Shown here: positions 57,151 through 64,000 of the stretch, piece after piece
Layout of the letters: every line of letters starts with the position of its first letter
Position numbering within the stretch: the stretch's first letter is position 1
Assembly (NCBI GenBank): GCA_020636535.1
Contig: JACJXT010000011.1
Location: 558,001 to 622,000 of the forward strand
Origin: Chitinophagales bacterium
GTDB taxonomy: Bacteria; Bacteroidota; Bacteroidia; Chitinophagales; JADIYW01
Direction: 5' to 3'
DNA: 64,000 nt
The notes under the pieces: model-generated
What the model saw: the letters and a program-made list of their open reading frames with translations, nothing else
What the model was told of the DNA's origin: nothing
The model's database searches: none
Position numbers and translations under genes: made by a program

Positions 57151-57603
57151 ATGAATATATTTAGAGGTAATTTTTTCGGAATTGTTTGTACATTAATTTC
57201 ATTATTTTCTTTGCCATTAATTTTGAGAACTTACCAAAGTTTTATATATCTATTAATATTTCCAACCTCAAAAATTATGGGTACTACAAGTAATATAACA
57301 TATGGAAGTGACTCAGAAGGAAAGATTGTTTATTATAATATTAATTATGAATATAAAAAAGAAATAAAGACAGTAAATATAAGCAGTAGTATAGGGTTGG
57401 ATACTTATAAATTAATAGTAGGAGATAGTATTAAACTTATCGTATCAGATATAAATCCTAATATAGCAGCACCAGTTAATGGCAGTGCTTTTTATACTAA
57501 ATTTTTAAATGTATTGCTCTTCCTGTTTATGAATTATATATCTATTATATTTATTATAAGAATTATAAAAGAAATAAAAAATAAAATAACCATCAATCAC
57601 TAA
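57151..57603 (+). CDS. Two-helix membrane protein, DUF3592-like
   Basis: 150 residues. One membrane helix near the N-terminus (FGIVCTLISLFSLPLILRTY) and one near the C-terminus (FLNVLLFLFMNYISIIFIIR) enclose about 75 residues. That loop has strands ITYGSDSEGKIVYYNINYEY, VNISSSIGLDTYKLIVGDSI and KLIVSDINPNIAAP. This two-helix arrangement, with the (V)GDSIxLxVxxxNP motif, matches DUF3592 proteins; the function of that family is unknown. The gene is in the accessory patch, preceded by the toxin-antitoxin pair and followed by a copy of the cassette-end sequence. It may be an immunity gene whose toxin has been lost, but that is only inference from place. Confidence 0.65.
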   Translation: MNIFRGNFFGIVCTLISLFSLPLILRTYQSFIYLLIFPTSKIMGTTSNITYGSDSEGKIVYYNINYEYKKEIKTVNISSSIGLDTYKLIVGDSIKLIVSDINPNIAAPVNGSAFYTKFLNVLLFLFMNYISIIFIIRIIKEIKNKITINH

Positions 57604-57607
57604 GAAC

Positions 57608-57645
57608 AGCAATGTCTAAGAAGTGTTTACTATAAAAGGTTTGTA
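57608..57645 (+). repeat. Recurring 37-bp cassette-end sequence, copy 2
   Basis: AGCAATGTCTAAGAAGTGTT followed by TACTATAAAAGGTTTGTA, four bases after the DUF3592-like stop. The matching frame of copy 1 is broken here by TAA. Confidence 0.6.
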
Positions 57646-57786
57646 TTCCCGTGGCGTCAGAAGTTACCTTCTGGCATTTTTTATCCAGCCATTTCCAATA
57701 AAACCGTACCATAAAATATCCAATATCCAAACAGTATAATAATTTGTTGAAATGGTTATTGCTAATTTTTTACTTAAATTTAGTGC

Positions 57787-58974
57787 ATGTTTCTAGATTT
57801 CTATTTACAACTCAAAGAAGAAGGACTACCAGTAAGCATTACAGAGTACCTTAATGTACTAGAAGCATTGCAACAACGAGTAGTACAATTTGATGTTGAT
57901 GAATTTTACTATTTAACCAAAACCATACTCATTAAACACGAACAATATCTTGATAGATTTGATATTATCTTCGGCAATTACTTTCACAATATTGCTATTG
58001 ACGATGCACTAGAACAAAAAACAATTCCAAAAGATTGGCTCGACAAACAAATCAATAGACTGTTTACCGATGAAGAAAAAGCCATGATTGAAAAATTGGG
58101 TGGACTAGAAGCACTAATGAAACGCTTCGAAGAAATTTATAACAAGCAAAAAGAAAAACACGAAGGTGGCAACACTTGGATTGGCACTGGCGGAACTTCT
58201 CCTTTTGGTCATGGTGGCTTTCATTCAGAAGGTATTAAAATTGGCGGACAAGGAAGTGGACAAGGCAATGCGGTAAAAGTGTGGGACAAAAGAGAGTTTC
58301 AAAATTATGCTTCGGATGTAGAACTCAACACCAGAAATATTAAAATGGCGTTGAAGCAACTACGCATTTTAACTCGCGAAGGCATTGAAGATGAACTCGA
58401 CTTACATACTACCATCGAAAAAACTTGTAAAAATGCAGGATATTTAGATATTCAAATGCAGGCATCTAAAAGAAATAAAGTAAAAGTACTCTTGTTTTTT
58501 GATGTTGGTGGTTCGATGGATCCACACATAGAAGTTTGCGAGCAATTGTTTTCTGCTGCAAAATCCGAGTTTAAACATTTAGAGTTCTACTATTTTCACA
58601 ATTGTTTGTACGAACGAATTTGGAAAGACAACTATCTACGCTACGATGATAAAATTCCAACTTTCGATGTTATTCATAAATTCAACAAAGACTATAGAAT
58701 TATTTTTGTAGGAGATGCTACCATGTCGCCTTACGAAATTACACATCAAGGTGGAAGTGTAGAGCACTACAACGATGAAAGTGGTGCAGTTTGGCTACAA
58801 CGAATGATAGACAAATTTCCAAATGCTGTTTGGTTAAATCCATCTAATGAATATTATTGGGACGGAATTCCATCACTACAAATAATAAAACAAATATTTA
58901 AAGATAGAATGTTTTCGCTAACACTCGAAGGATTAGCAGATGCCATGAAAGCACTCCGAAAAAATAAAAAATAA
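57787..58974 (+). CDS. VWA (CoxE-like) domain protein
   Basis: 395 residues. The N-terminal ~190 residues (YLQLKEEGLPVSITEYLNVL, VDEFYYLTKTILIKHEQYLD) are those of CoxE-like proteins. A glycine-rich linker (GGNTWIGTGGTSPFGHGGFH) leads to the von Willebrand A domain. Its metal-site (MIDAS) loop reads VLLFFDVGGSMDPH (Asp239), with Gly in place of the first Ser of DxSxS, as in this subfamily. IIFVGDATMSPYEITHQGGS carries the second metal loop (Thr/Asp). Such proteins pair with MoxR AAA ATPases as metal-dependent chaperones that activate or assemble complexes. The MoxR gene lies 1.2 kb downstream, with a duplicated noncoding stretch and a small secreted protein between. Confidence 0.9.
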   Translation: MFLDFYLQLKEEGLPVSITEYLNVLEALQQRVVQFDVDEFYYLTKTILIKHEQYLDRFDIIFGNYFHNIAIDDALEQKTIPKDWLDKQINRLFTDEEKAMIEKLGGLEALMKRFEEIYNKQKEKHEGGNTWIGTGGTSPFGHGGFHSEGIKIGGQGSGQGNAVKVWDKREFQNYASDVELNTRNIKMALKQLRILTREGIEDELDLHTTIEKTCKNAGYLDIQMQASKRNKVKVLLFFDVGGSMDPHIEVCEQLFSAAKSEFKHLEFYYFHNCLYERIWKDNYLRYDDKIPTFDVIHKFNKDYRIIFVGDATMSPYEITHQGGSVEHYNDESGAVWLQRMIDKFPNAVWLNPSNEYYWDGIPSLQIIKQIFKDRMFSLTLEGLADAMKALRKNKK

Positions 58975-58978
58975 TTTA

Positions 58979-59250
58979 CTCCATCAGTGTCACTCGAAGA
59001 GGACACTGTATGTTATATTTATAACTTGAGTTCGGTTTTAAAAATACTAAAAAATATTATAATTATATAATTTATATTATATTAGTTTTATGTTTTAGTA
59101 ACTGAATAAGTGCGTAGCACTTCAACCTTATTAGAAATGATAGAAAATTTATAAAATACAGCGTAGCTGTATCACCTTTAAGATCTATTTAAATCTAAGT
59201 TTTTCTCCACCAGCATCACTCTGTATGTTATGCTAAAACACTTATAAATA
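58979..59250. repeat. 272-bp direct duplication, copy 1, with two GC-GTA-GC hairpins
   Basis: Matches copy 2 at 59303-59576 with few differences. It starts with hairpin CAGTGTC/GGACACTG. It holds AAGTGC-GTA-GCACTT (59108-59122, then CAACCT) and ATACAGC-GTA-GCTGTAT (59156-59172, then CACCT). A solo CCCAAATTACGCATTAGA end lies at 59262-59279 between the copies. No gene is supported in 58975-59700. Confidence 0.85.
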
Positions 59251-59302
59251 CGCTTGTTAAACCCAAATTACGCATTAGAAGTTTTAACTCTTCATCTTTT
59301 TT

Positions 59303-59576
59303 CTCCATCAGTGTCACTCGAAGAGGACACTGTATGTTATATTTATAACCTGAGTTCGGTTTTAAAAATACTAAAAAAAATATTATAAGTATTTAATTTA
59401 TATTATATTAGTTTTATGTTTTAGTAGCTGAATAAGTGCGTAGCACTTCAACCTTATTAGAAATGATAGAAAATTTATAAAATACAGCGTAGCTGTATCA
59501 CCTTTAAGATCTATTTAAATCTAAGTTTTTTTCCACCAGCATCACTCTGTATGTTATGCTAAAACACTTATAAATA
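59303..59576. repeat. 274-bp direct duplication, copy 2, with two GC-GTA-GC hairpins
   Basis: Hairpins at 59434-59448 and 59482-59498 are identical to those of copy 1. It differs from copy 1 mainly in single bases and an extra A-run unit. It ends at the shared TATAAATA, after which the sequences diverge. Confidence 0.85.
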
Positions 59577-59675
59577 AGCTCATTGAAAATTATCTTTAGA
59601 TATTGAATTTTTCAAAACAATAATCATAGCAAAACAATAAAAAATAAGTACATACAACCTTTTGTAACTTTTTAC

Positions 59676-59683
59676 TATCTTTG
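59676..59683 (+). promoter_or_regulatory. -7 promoter box of the small secreted protein gene
   Basis: TATCTTTG, the same box as at rplS and rRNA P2, 17 bases before the ATG at 59701. Confidence 0.6.
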
Positions 59684-59700
59684 ATGTAAATTCTAACAGA

Positions 59701-60069
59701 ATGAAAAAATTATTAATCATAGTAATGCTTGCAGCTTCTGTAGTAGTATTTGCTGCAAGCAATGCAAAAAAGTTTTACGCAGGAGTTGTTTGTTATAAAT
59801 CTGTTGATGGGAACCAAACAGCTCAGTACACAGAAATTAAAGAGTTCAATGTTCAAAGTCAAGATGTTTTGGCAAAAAGAGCACAGTTAAAAGCCAGTCA
59901 AGCATTTAACGATATCAATCAAGATGAAGAAATGAAAGTGTACTACTTTGTTAATCCAAGCAAAACAGTAGTAGAAAACTTAATGAATAAAAAACTAGAA
60001 GAAGTAAAAGCTATCGTCGGAGAAAACAATGTAACTCAAATTTCTAACTATACTGTTCCAAACGATTAA
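59701..60069 (+). CDS. Small secreted protein, unknown
   Basis: 122 residues. A signal peptide is clear (MKKLLIIVMLAASVVVFAAS). The mature ~100 residues are mixed alpha/beta (KKFYAGVVCYKSVDGNQTAQ, YTEIKEFNVQSQDVLAKRAQ, LMNKKLEEVKAIVGENNVTQ). I recognise no family or catalytic motif. It has its own -7 box 17 bases upstream and its own terminator 24 bases downstream, so it is a separate transcription unit even though it sits between the VWA and MoxR genes. Because the leader is so short, translation probably starts without a Shine-Dalgarno sequence. A periplasmic or secreted location is likely. Confidence 0.75.
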   Translation: MKKLLIIVMLAASVVVFAASNAKKFYAGVVCYKSVDGNQTAQYTEIKEFNVQSQDVLAKRAQLKASQAFNDINQDEEMKVYYFVNPSKTVVENLMNKKLEEVKAIVGENNVTQISNYTVPND

Positions 60070-60092
60070 TAAAATCATAACTTAAAATAAGT

Positions 60093-60125
60093 TGCCATCT
60101 GTTCTTTCAGATGGCATTTTTTTTT
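60093..60125 (+). terminator. Intrinsic terminator upstream of moxR
   Basis: Stem TGCCATCTG/CAGATGGCA (60093-60101 and 60108-60116), loop TTCTTT, then a nine-T run. It ends the preceding gene 15 bases before the MoxR start. Confidence 0.92.
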
Positions 60126-60140
60126 ATCTTCAAACAGCAA

Positions 60141-60992
60141 ATGAAACAAGAATTTAAAGGTACCGAAAATTACATTGCTACAAACGAACTTCAAGTAGCA
60201 GTAAATGCAGCCATTAGTTTAGAAAAACCATTGTTGATAAAAGGTGAACCTGGCACAGGTAAAACGCTGTTGGCATTTGAAGTTGCTAAGGCACTCAATA
60301 AAAAAATATATTCGTGGCATATTAAATCAACTACTACAGCACAACAAGGTTTGTACGAGTATGATGCTGTAGCTCGATTAAGAGATTCTCAGTTTGGCGA
60401 CACTAAAGTCAATGAGATAGAAAATTATATCATTAAAGGTAGTATGTGGCAAGCATTCGAAGCAGAAGAGCAAGCTGTCCTTTTAATTGATGAAATTGAT
60501 AAAGCAGATATTGAATTTCCAAACGACTTATTACTAGAGTTAGATAAAATGGAATTTTTTGTATATGAATTACAAAAAAACATTAAAGCGAAAAAACGAC
60601 CTATTGTAATTATTACTTCAAACAACGAAAAAGAATTACCAGATGCTTTTCTAAGAAGATGTTTTTTTCATTATATCCGTTTTCCAGACAGAGCTACAAT
60701 GATAGATATTATCAATGTACATTTTAATAATTTAGAAGAAGATTTAATGCAAGAAGCACTTAAATTATTTTATGGTTTAAGAGACATCAACGGATTAAAA
60801 AAGAAACCATCCACTAGCGAATTGGTAGATTGGATTAGATTATTAAAATTAGGAAGTCTAAATAAAACAGATTTAGAAAAAGTAGATTACTTAGAAAATG
60901 ATCCACCTTATTTTGGTTCATTATTAAAAAATGAGCAAGACTACGATTTACTTAAACAAATAAAAAGAGCCAATACATTTAGAAAATTTTAA
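60141..60992 (+). CDS. MoxR family AAA ATPase
   Basis: 283 residues from the ATG at 60141. A possible ATG at 60111 lies inside the terminator T-run and is rejected. Walker A GEPGTGKT is at residues 35-42 and Walker B VLLIDEID at 113-120. Sensor 1 is IVIITSNNEKELPDAFLRRC and the arginine-finger/lid part includes FLRRCFFHYIRFPD. MoxR ATPases work with VWA proteins such as the one encoded 1.2 kb upstream to activate partner complexes. The client here is unknown. Its stop is 11 bases before the ilvD start, so the two are probably co-transcribed. Confidence 0.94.
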   Translation: MKQEFKGTENYIATNELQVAVNAAISLEKPLLIKGEPGTGKTLLAFEVAKALNKKIYSWHIKSTTTAQQGLYEYDAVARLRDSQFGDTKVNEIENYIIKGSMWQAFEAEEQAVLLIDEIDKADIEFPNDLLLELDKMEFFVYELQKNIKAKKRPIVIITSNNEKELPDAFLRRCFFHYIRFPDRATMIDIINVHFNNLEEDLMQEALKLFYGLRDINGLKKKPSTSELVDWIRLLKLGSLNKTDLEKVDYLENDPPYFGSLLKNEQDYDLLKQIKRANTFRKF

Positions 60993-61003
60993 AATATATT
61001 ATT

Positions 61004-62683
61004 GTGAGCGAATTAAATAAGTACAGCAAAACCATAACGCAAGATCCAACACAACCAGCTGCTCAAGCAATGTTGCATGCCATTGGACTTACAGACGATG
61101 ATTTGAAAAAACCACAAGTAGGCATTGCTTCTACAGGTTGGGATGGAAATCCTTGTAATATGCATTTAAACGGATTGGCGGCTGGATTAAAAGGCAAAGT
61201 CAATCAATTGGGTTTAGTAGGTTTAAATTTTTATACTATTGGTGTAAGCGACGGAATTTCTATGGGAACTTCTGGTATGCGTTATTCGTTGGTATCAAGA
61301 GAAGTTATTGCAGATTCTATTGAAACCAATGCAGGTGCTCAGTTCTACGATGCTATTATTTCTATTGCAGGTTGCGATAAAAATATGCCTGGTGTTATTA
61401 TGGGCATGGCTCGTTTAAATCGTCCTTCTCTAATGGTCTATGGTGGAACTATTGCTGCTGGAATTCATCATGGTAAAAAAATAGATGTCGTTTCTGCTTT
61501 TGAAGCACTCGGACAAAAATTTGCCAATAAAATTTCTGAAGAAGAATATAAAGAAGTCATACATAAAGCTTGTCCTGGTGCTGGTGCTTGTGGTGGTATG
61601 TACACAGCAAATACTATGGCATCTGCTATAGAAACGCTAGGAATGAGTTTACCTTATTCTGCTAGTAATCCTGCGGTAAGCGAAGAGAAAAAAGCAGAAC
61701 TACAACAAGCTGCTGATGCTATTAAATTATTGATTGAAAAAGACATCAAACCTAGTGATATTATGACGAAAAAGGCATTTGAAAATGCTTTTAGAATGGT
61801 TACAGTTTTAGGTGGAAGCACCAATGCAGTCATGCACTTAATTGCTATGGCAAAAACAATTGGTGTCGATTTATCGTTAGAGGATTTTATTAGATTGTCT
61901 GAATCTACGCCTATGTTGGCAGATTTTAGACCAAGCGGACAGTATGTAATGGAAGATTTACACAAAATTGGTGGTGTTCCTGCAGTTACAAAATTATTGT
62001 TGAAACACGGTTTATTACACGGCGATTGTTTAACAGTTACTGGTAAAACACTAGCAGAAAATGTAGCCAATTTACCAGACTTAGCTGAAGGTCAGGATTT
62101 AATTCATCCATTAGATAATCCAATTAAAAAAACAGGACATATAAGAATTTTGTTTGGCAACTTAGCAACAGAAGGTGCCGTAGCAAAAATTACAGGCAAA
62201 GAAGGTGAGAAATTTGAAGGTACAGCCAAATGCTACGATACAGAACAACAAGCGATAGATGCTATGCAAAGAGGCGAAATTAAAGCAGGTAATGTAGTCG
62301 TTATTCGTTTTGTTGGGCCAAAAGGTGCACCAGGAATGCCAGAAATGTTAAAGCCAACTTCGGTTTTAATGGGCGAAGGATTAGGAAAAGAAGTCGCTTT
62401 AATTACAGATGGTAGATTTAGTGGTGGTTCGCACGGATTTGTAGTAGGTCATGTTACACCAGAAGCACAAAACGGTGGCAATATAGCTTTAGTTCAAGAT
62501 GGTGATACTATTGTAATAGATGCAGTAAATAATACCATTGATGTTTTAGTGAGCGATGAAGAACTACAGAACAGAAGAAAAGCATGGCAAGCACCACCAT
62601 TAAAAGTAAAACGCGGTATTTTATACAAATATGCAAAAACAGTATCCTCAGCATCACAAGGTTGCGTTACCGATGAGTTCTGA
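61004..62683 (+). CDS. ilvD: Dihydroxy-acid dehydratase
   Basis: Third step of valine/isoleucine synthesis: dehydrates 2,3-dihydroxy-isovalerate or -methylvalerate. 559 residues, normal length. It uses a GTG start; there is no ATG before the family N-terminus (LNKYSKTITQDPTQPAAQAM). The Fe-S ligands are in ISIAGCDKNMPGVIMGMARL (Cys124) and HKACPGAGACGGMYTANTMA (Cys190), the third probably in MHLNGLAAG-adjacent GNPCNMH. The late motif is ITDGRFSGGSHGFVVGHVTP. The Mg/substrate-binding acidic residues around MEDLHKIGGVPAV are present. ilvB, ilvN, ilvC or leu genes normally follow; here an IS lies 40 bases after the stop, so downstream genes may have been separated by it. Confidence 0.96.
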   Translation: MSELNKYSKTITQDPTQPAAQAMLHAIGLTDDDLKKPQVGIASTGWDGNPCNMHLNGLAAGLKGKVNQLGLVGLNFYTIGVSDGISMGTSGMRYSLVSREVIADSIETNAGAQFYDAIISIAGCDKNMPGVIMGMARLNRPSLMVYGGTIAAGIHHGKKIDVVSAFEALGQKFANKISEEEYKEVIHKACPGAGACGGMYTANTMASAIETLGMSLPYSASNPAVSEEKKAELQQAADAIKLLIEKDIKPSDIMTKKAFENAFRMVTVLGGSTNAVMHLIAMAKTIGVDLSLEDFIRLSESTPMLADFRPSGQYVMEDLHKIGGVPAVTKLLLKHGLLHGDCLTVTGKTLAENVANLPDLAEGQDLIHPLDNPIKKTGHIRILFGNLATEGAVAKITGKEGEKFEGTAKCYDTEQQAIDAMQRGEIKAGNVVVIRFVGPKGAPGMPEMLKPTSVLMGEGLGKEVALITDGRFSGGSHGFVVGHVTPEAQNGGNIALVQDGDTIVIDAVNNTIDVLVSDEELQNRRKAWQAPPLKVKRGILYKYAKTVSSASQGCVTDEF

Positions 62684-62714
62684 GCGAAACGCAGTGTAGC
62701 GAAGAATCTTTTTT

Positions 62715-62722
62715 AATATTGA
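62715..62722. repeat. Target-site duplication, left
   Basis: AATATTGA, directly repeated at 63990-63997 on the other side of the IS; 8 bp fits IS256-type insertion. Confidence 0.75.
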
Positions 62723-62790
62723 GGCATAATACTGAAAAATAGTTGGTGTATTGTATCAAGAGTACTATAAATAAAGGTTAAACTAGATAT

Positions 62791-62812
62791 TTTATGAAAT
62801 GTATTTCATAAA
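62791..62812 (+). promoter_or_regulatory. Perfect 22-bp palindrome upstream of the transposase start
   Basis: TTTATGAAAT-GT-ATTTCATAAA, ending 9 bases before the TTG start. It could be an operator for the transposase or a stem that blocks its translation on read-through transcripts. Confidence 0.5.
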
Positions 62813-62821
62813 ATATTTTCT

Positions 62822-63796
62822 TTGTTAAAAAATGGCAAAAAAAAGCGATGTTGGAGCTGTAGTAGTTTAGATGTAATATGCTGGGGCAAACAACAAAACA
62901 AGCAAAGATTTAAGTGTAAAAACTGTGGCATATTATTCACAAGGAATAGACCAGAACAAAAAATAAAGAACCGATTCATATGGTTCAAGAAATGGATAAT
63001 AGAAAGACAAACCTACAACACATTATGTAGAGATAGTGGTTATTCAAAAGACACCTTACAAAGAACCTTTTATAAAATTTTAGAGCGTTCGCCCACGGTT
63101 AAAATCATAAAAAGAGAACAAGTTAATCTTAGAGTGGACGGTACTTATTTTGCACAGTTCTGTTTAATAGCTTATCAAGATAATCTTGATGGCTATACAC
63201 AACTTATCCGTTTTTCAGATGGAGAGCATTTTGAAGAGATTAAGGAAGATTTAAGTAATTTAATACACTTAGGCATTAAATTAGAAAGTATTACCTCAGA
63301 TGGTGCTAAAAGTATATTAAAAGCAATTAAACATACTGACAGTAATATAGTTATACAAAGATGCTTGGTACATATTCAACGAATGTGCTTACTATGGCTT
63401 ACTAAATACCCTAAACACATAGCAGGACAAGAACTTAGAAAACATATTTTGCTATTACTCAAAATAGAAACACAGAATGATAAAATATGGTGGACAAGAG
63501 AGTTAAAGCTATGGTATGAAAGACACAAAGACTATCTTAATGAAAAGACTATTAACTTAGAAACTAGAAGGTATTGGTATACTCATAAACTACTAAGAAG
63601 ATCCTACTTCTCAATAAAAAGAGCATTGCCTAATATGTTTCACTATTTAGAAAATCCAAAAATACCAAGAACAACAAATGGAATTGAAGGTTATTTTAGC
63701 CATCTAAAAAATCATCTTGATTTGCACAGAGGTTTGACTTTAAAAAATAGAATAAATTTCATCAAATGGTATGTGTATTTATCTAATGAAAAATAG
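62822..63796 (+). CDS. DDE transposase with N-terminal zinc ribbon (IS256-like, Zn-binding variant)
   Basis: 324 residues from a TTG start; no ATG, GTG or earlier in-frame start exists after the TGA at 62795. The N-terminal zinc ribbon is CWSCSSLDVICWGKQQNKQR then FKCKNCGILF. A short helical DNA-binding part follows (FIWFKKWIIERQTYNTLCRD, SGYSKDTLQRTF). The DDE triad can be placed in LRVDGTYFAQFCL (first Asp), ESITSDGAKSILKAIKHTDS (second Asp) and TTNGIEGYFSHLKNHLDLHR (Glu). QRCLVHIQRMCLLWLT, between the second Asp and the Glu, matches the C-2H/IS256-mutator type block. It probably moves the surrounding IS. Confidence 0.9.
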   Translation: MLKNGKKKRCWSCSSLDVICWGKQQNKQRFKCKNCGILFTRNRPEQKIKNRFIWFKKWIIERQTYNTLCRDSGYSKDTLQRTFYKILERSPTVKIIKREQVNLRVDGTYFAQFCLIAYQDNLDGYTQLIRFSDGEHFEEIKEDLSNLIHLGIKLESITSDGAKSILKAIKHTDSNIVIQRCLVHIQRMCLLWLTKYPKHIAGQELRKHILLLLKIETQNDKIWWTRELKLWYERHKDYLNEKTINLETRRYWYTHKLLRRSYFSIKRALPNMFHYLENPKIPRTTNGIEGYFSHLKNHLDLHRGLTLKNRINFIKWYVYLSNEK

Positions 63797-63834
63797 AGTT
63801 TTTTTAGCCATCAAGTATACCAAAAAATGAAAAA

Positions 63835-63863
63835 GGTTGATAGTTATCTATCAACCCATTTTT
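63835..63863 (+). terminator. Terminator inside the IS, after the transposase
   Basis: Perfect 9-bp stem GGTTGATAG/CTATCAACC with loop TTAT, then CATTTTTTG. Confidence 0.85.
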
Positions 63864-63989
63864 TGTATATACATTAATCCTATTGCTAAAAAGTTGGTCT
63901 CCACCAGTGCTTTTATCCTCTTCAGATTAACTGGAGAAAGCTAAACATTATTTTTGTCAAATGCACCAACTATTTTTCAGTACATTACC

Positions 63990-63997
63990 AATATTGA
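63990..63997. repeat. Target-site duplication, right
   Basis: AATATTGA, matching 62715-62722, three bases before the end of the window. Confidence 0.75.
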
Positions 63998-64000
63998 GTA

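Larger units (their letters stand above)
62723..63989 (+). mobile_element. Complete insertion sequence, IS256-like (variant zinc-ribbon transposase), 1267 bp
   Basis: Terminal inverted repeats of about 26 bp: left GGCATAATACTGAAAAATAG then TTGGTG, right (inverted) GGTAATGTACTGAAAAATAG then TTGGTG, with four mismatches near the outer ends. An 8-bp direct repeat AATATTGA flanks both ends. It holds one transposase gene, an internal palindrome before its start, and a terminator after it. It looks intact and recently inserted, 39 bases after ilvD. Confidence 0.85.

Noticed and set aside
60111..60140. Upstream ATG for the MoxR gene
   Set aside because: It lies in the T-run of the preceding terminator; the extra residues (AFFFIFKQQ) are not family sequence.
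61654..62070. 138-codon minus-strand frame inside ilvD
   Set aside because: Antisense to conserved ilvD sequence, with no independent start signals or domain.
62723..63989. The IS as source of the CCCAAATTACGCATT elements
   Set aside because: Its ends (GGCATAATACTG..., GGTAATGTACTG...) do not match the ends of those elements.

Overview
The window comes from an AT-rich member of the Bacteroidota. The signs are: a 16S gene with a GGAATACCTCC 3' end; promoters of the TAnnTTTG type; almost no Shine-Dalgarno sequences; a type IX secretion (T9SS) locus (gldJ, porU, porV); and two secreted proteins with T9SS C-terminal sorting domains. The gene set does not fix the order or genus. LAYOUT. 1-9 kb: 3' part of a secreted subtilase, an ECF sigma factor, an acyl-CoA dehydrogenase fused to an SCP2-like domain, an FkbM methyltransferase, a large outer-membrane protein and a metallo-beta-lactamase hydrolase. 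9-17 kb: TPR protein, membrane zinc peptidase, lipoprotein, PorE-like TPR/PD40 protein, second MBL hydrolase, DUF4105 protein, msrB. 17-20 kb: rpsP-rimM-trmD-rplS translation cluster. 20-26 kb: nucleoside phosphorylase, recQ, then two glycosyltransferases around a sugar O-acetyltransferase and a thioredoxin-like protein. 26-35 kb: T9SS-exported PHP/DUF3604 protein, M61 peptidase, flavin monooxygenase, a small basic secreted protein and a DUF5723 barrel. 35-42 kb: a triplicated ~280-bp noncoding repeat, then one rRNA operon (16S, tRNA-Ile, tRNA-Ala, 23S, 5S) and rpiB. 42-43.4 kb: a noncoding island made almost wholly of repeats and hairpins. 43-54 kb: comM, a degenerate arginase-fold protein, murF, gldJ, porU, porV. 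54-58 kb: accessory patch (orphan Rhs tip, TPR lipoprotein, ParE-like toxin-antitoxin pair, DUF3592-like membrane protein). 58-64 kb: VWA protein and MoxR ATPase, ilvD, and a complete insertion sequence whose two 8-bp target duplications are both inside the window. HOW IT FITS TOGETHER. gldJ belongs to the gliding/T9SS machinery; porU and porV belong to the outer-membrane attachment complex that processes cargo such as the subtilase and the DUF3604 protein. The translation genes and rRNA operon have typical -33/-7 promoters. The most unusual material is noncoding: a two-copy ~170-nt structured element whose stems differ by compensatory changes; hairpins with a constant GC-GTA-GC apex and (A/C)ACC tail but unrelated stems; two arrays of 13-bp TGCC/GGCA palindromes spaced exactly 21 bp apart; elements bounded by inverted CCCAAATTACGCATT repeats; and a compact rpsP terminator with a -7 promoter box for rimM in its loop. 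Function for these is inferred only from structure.
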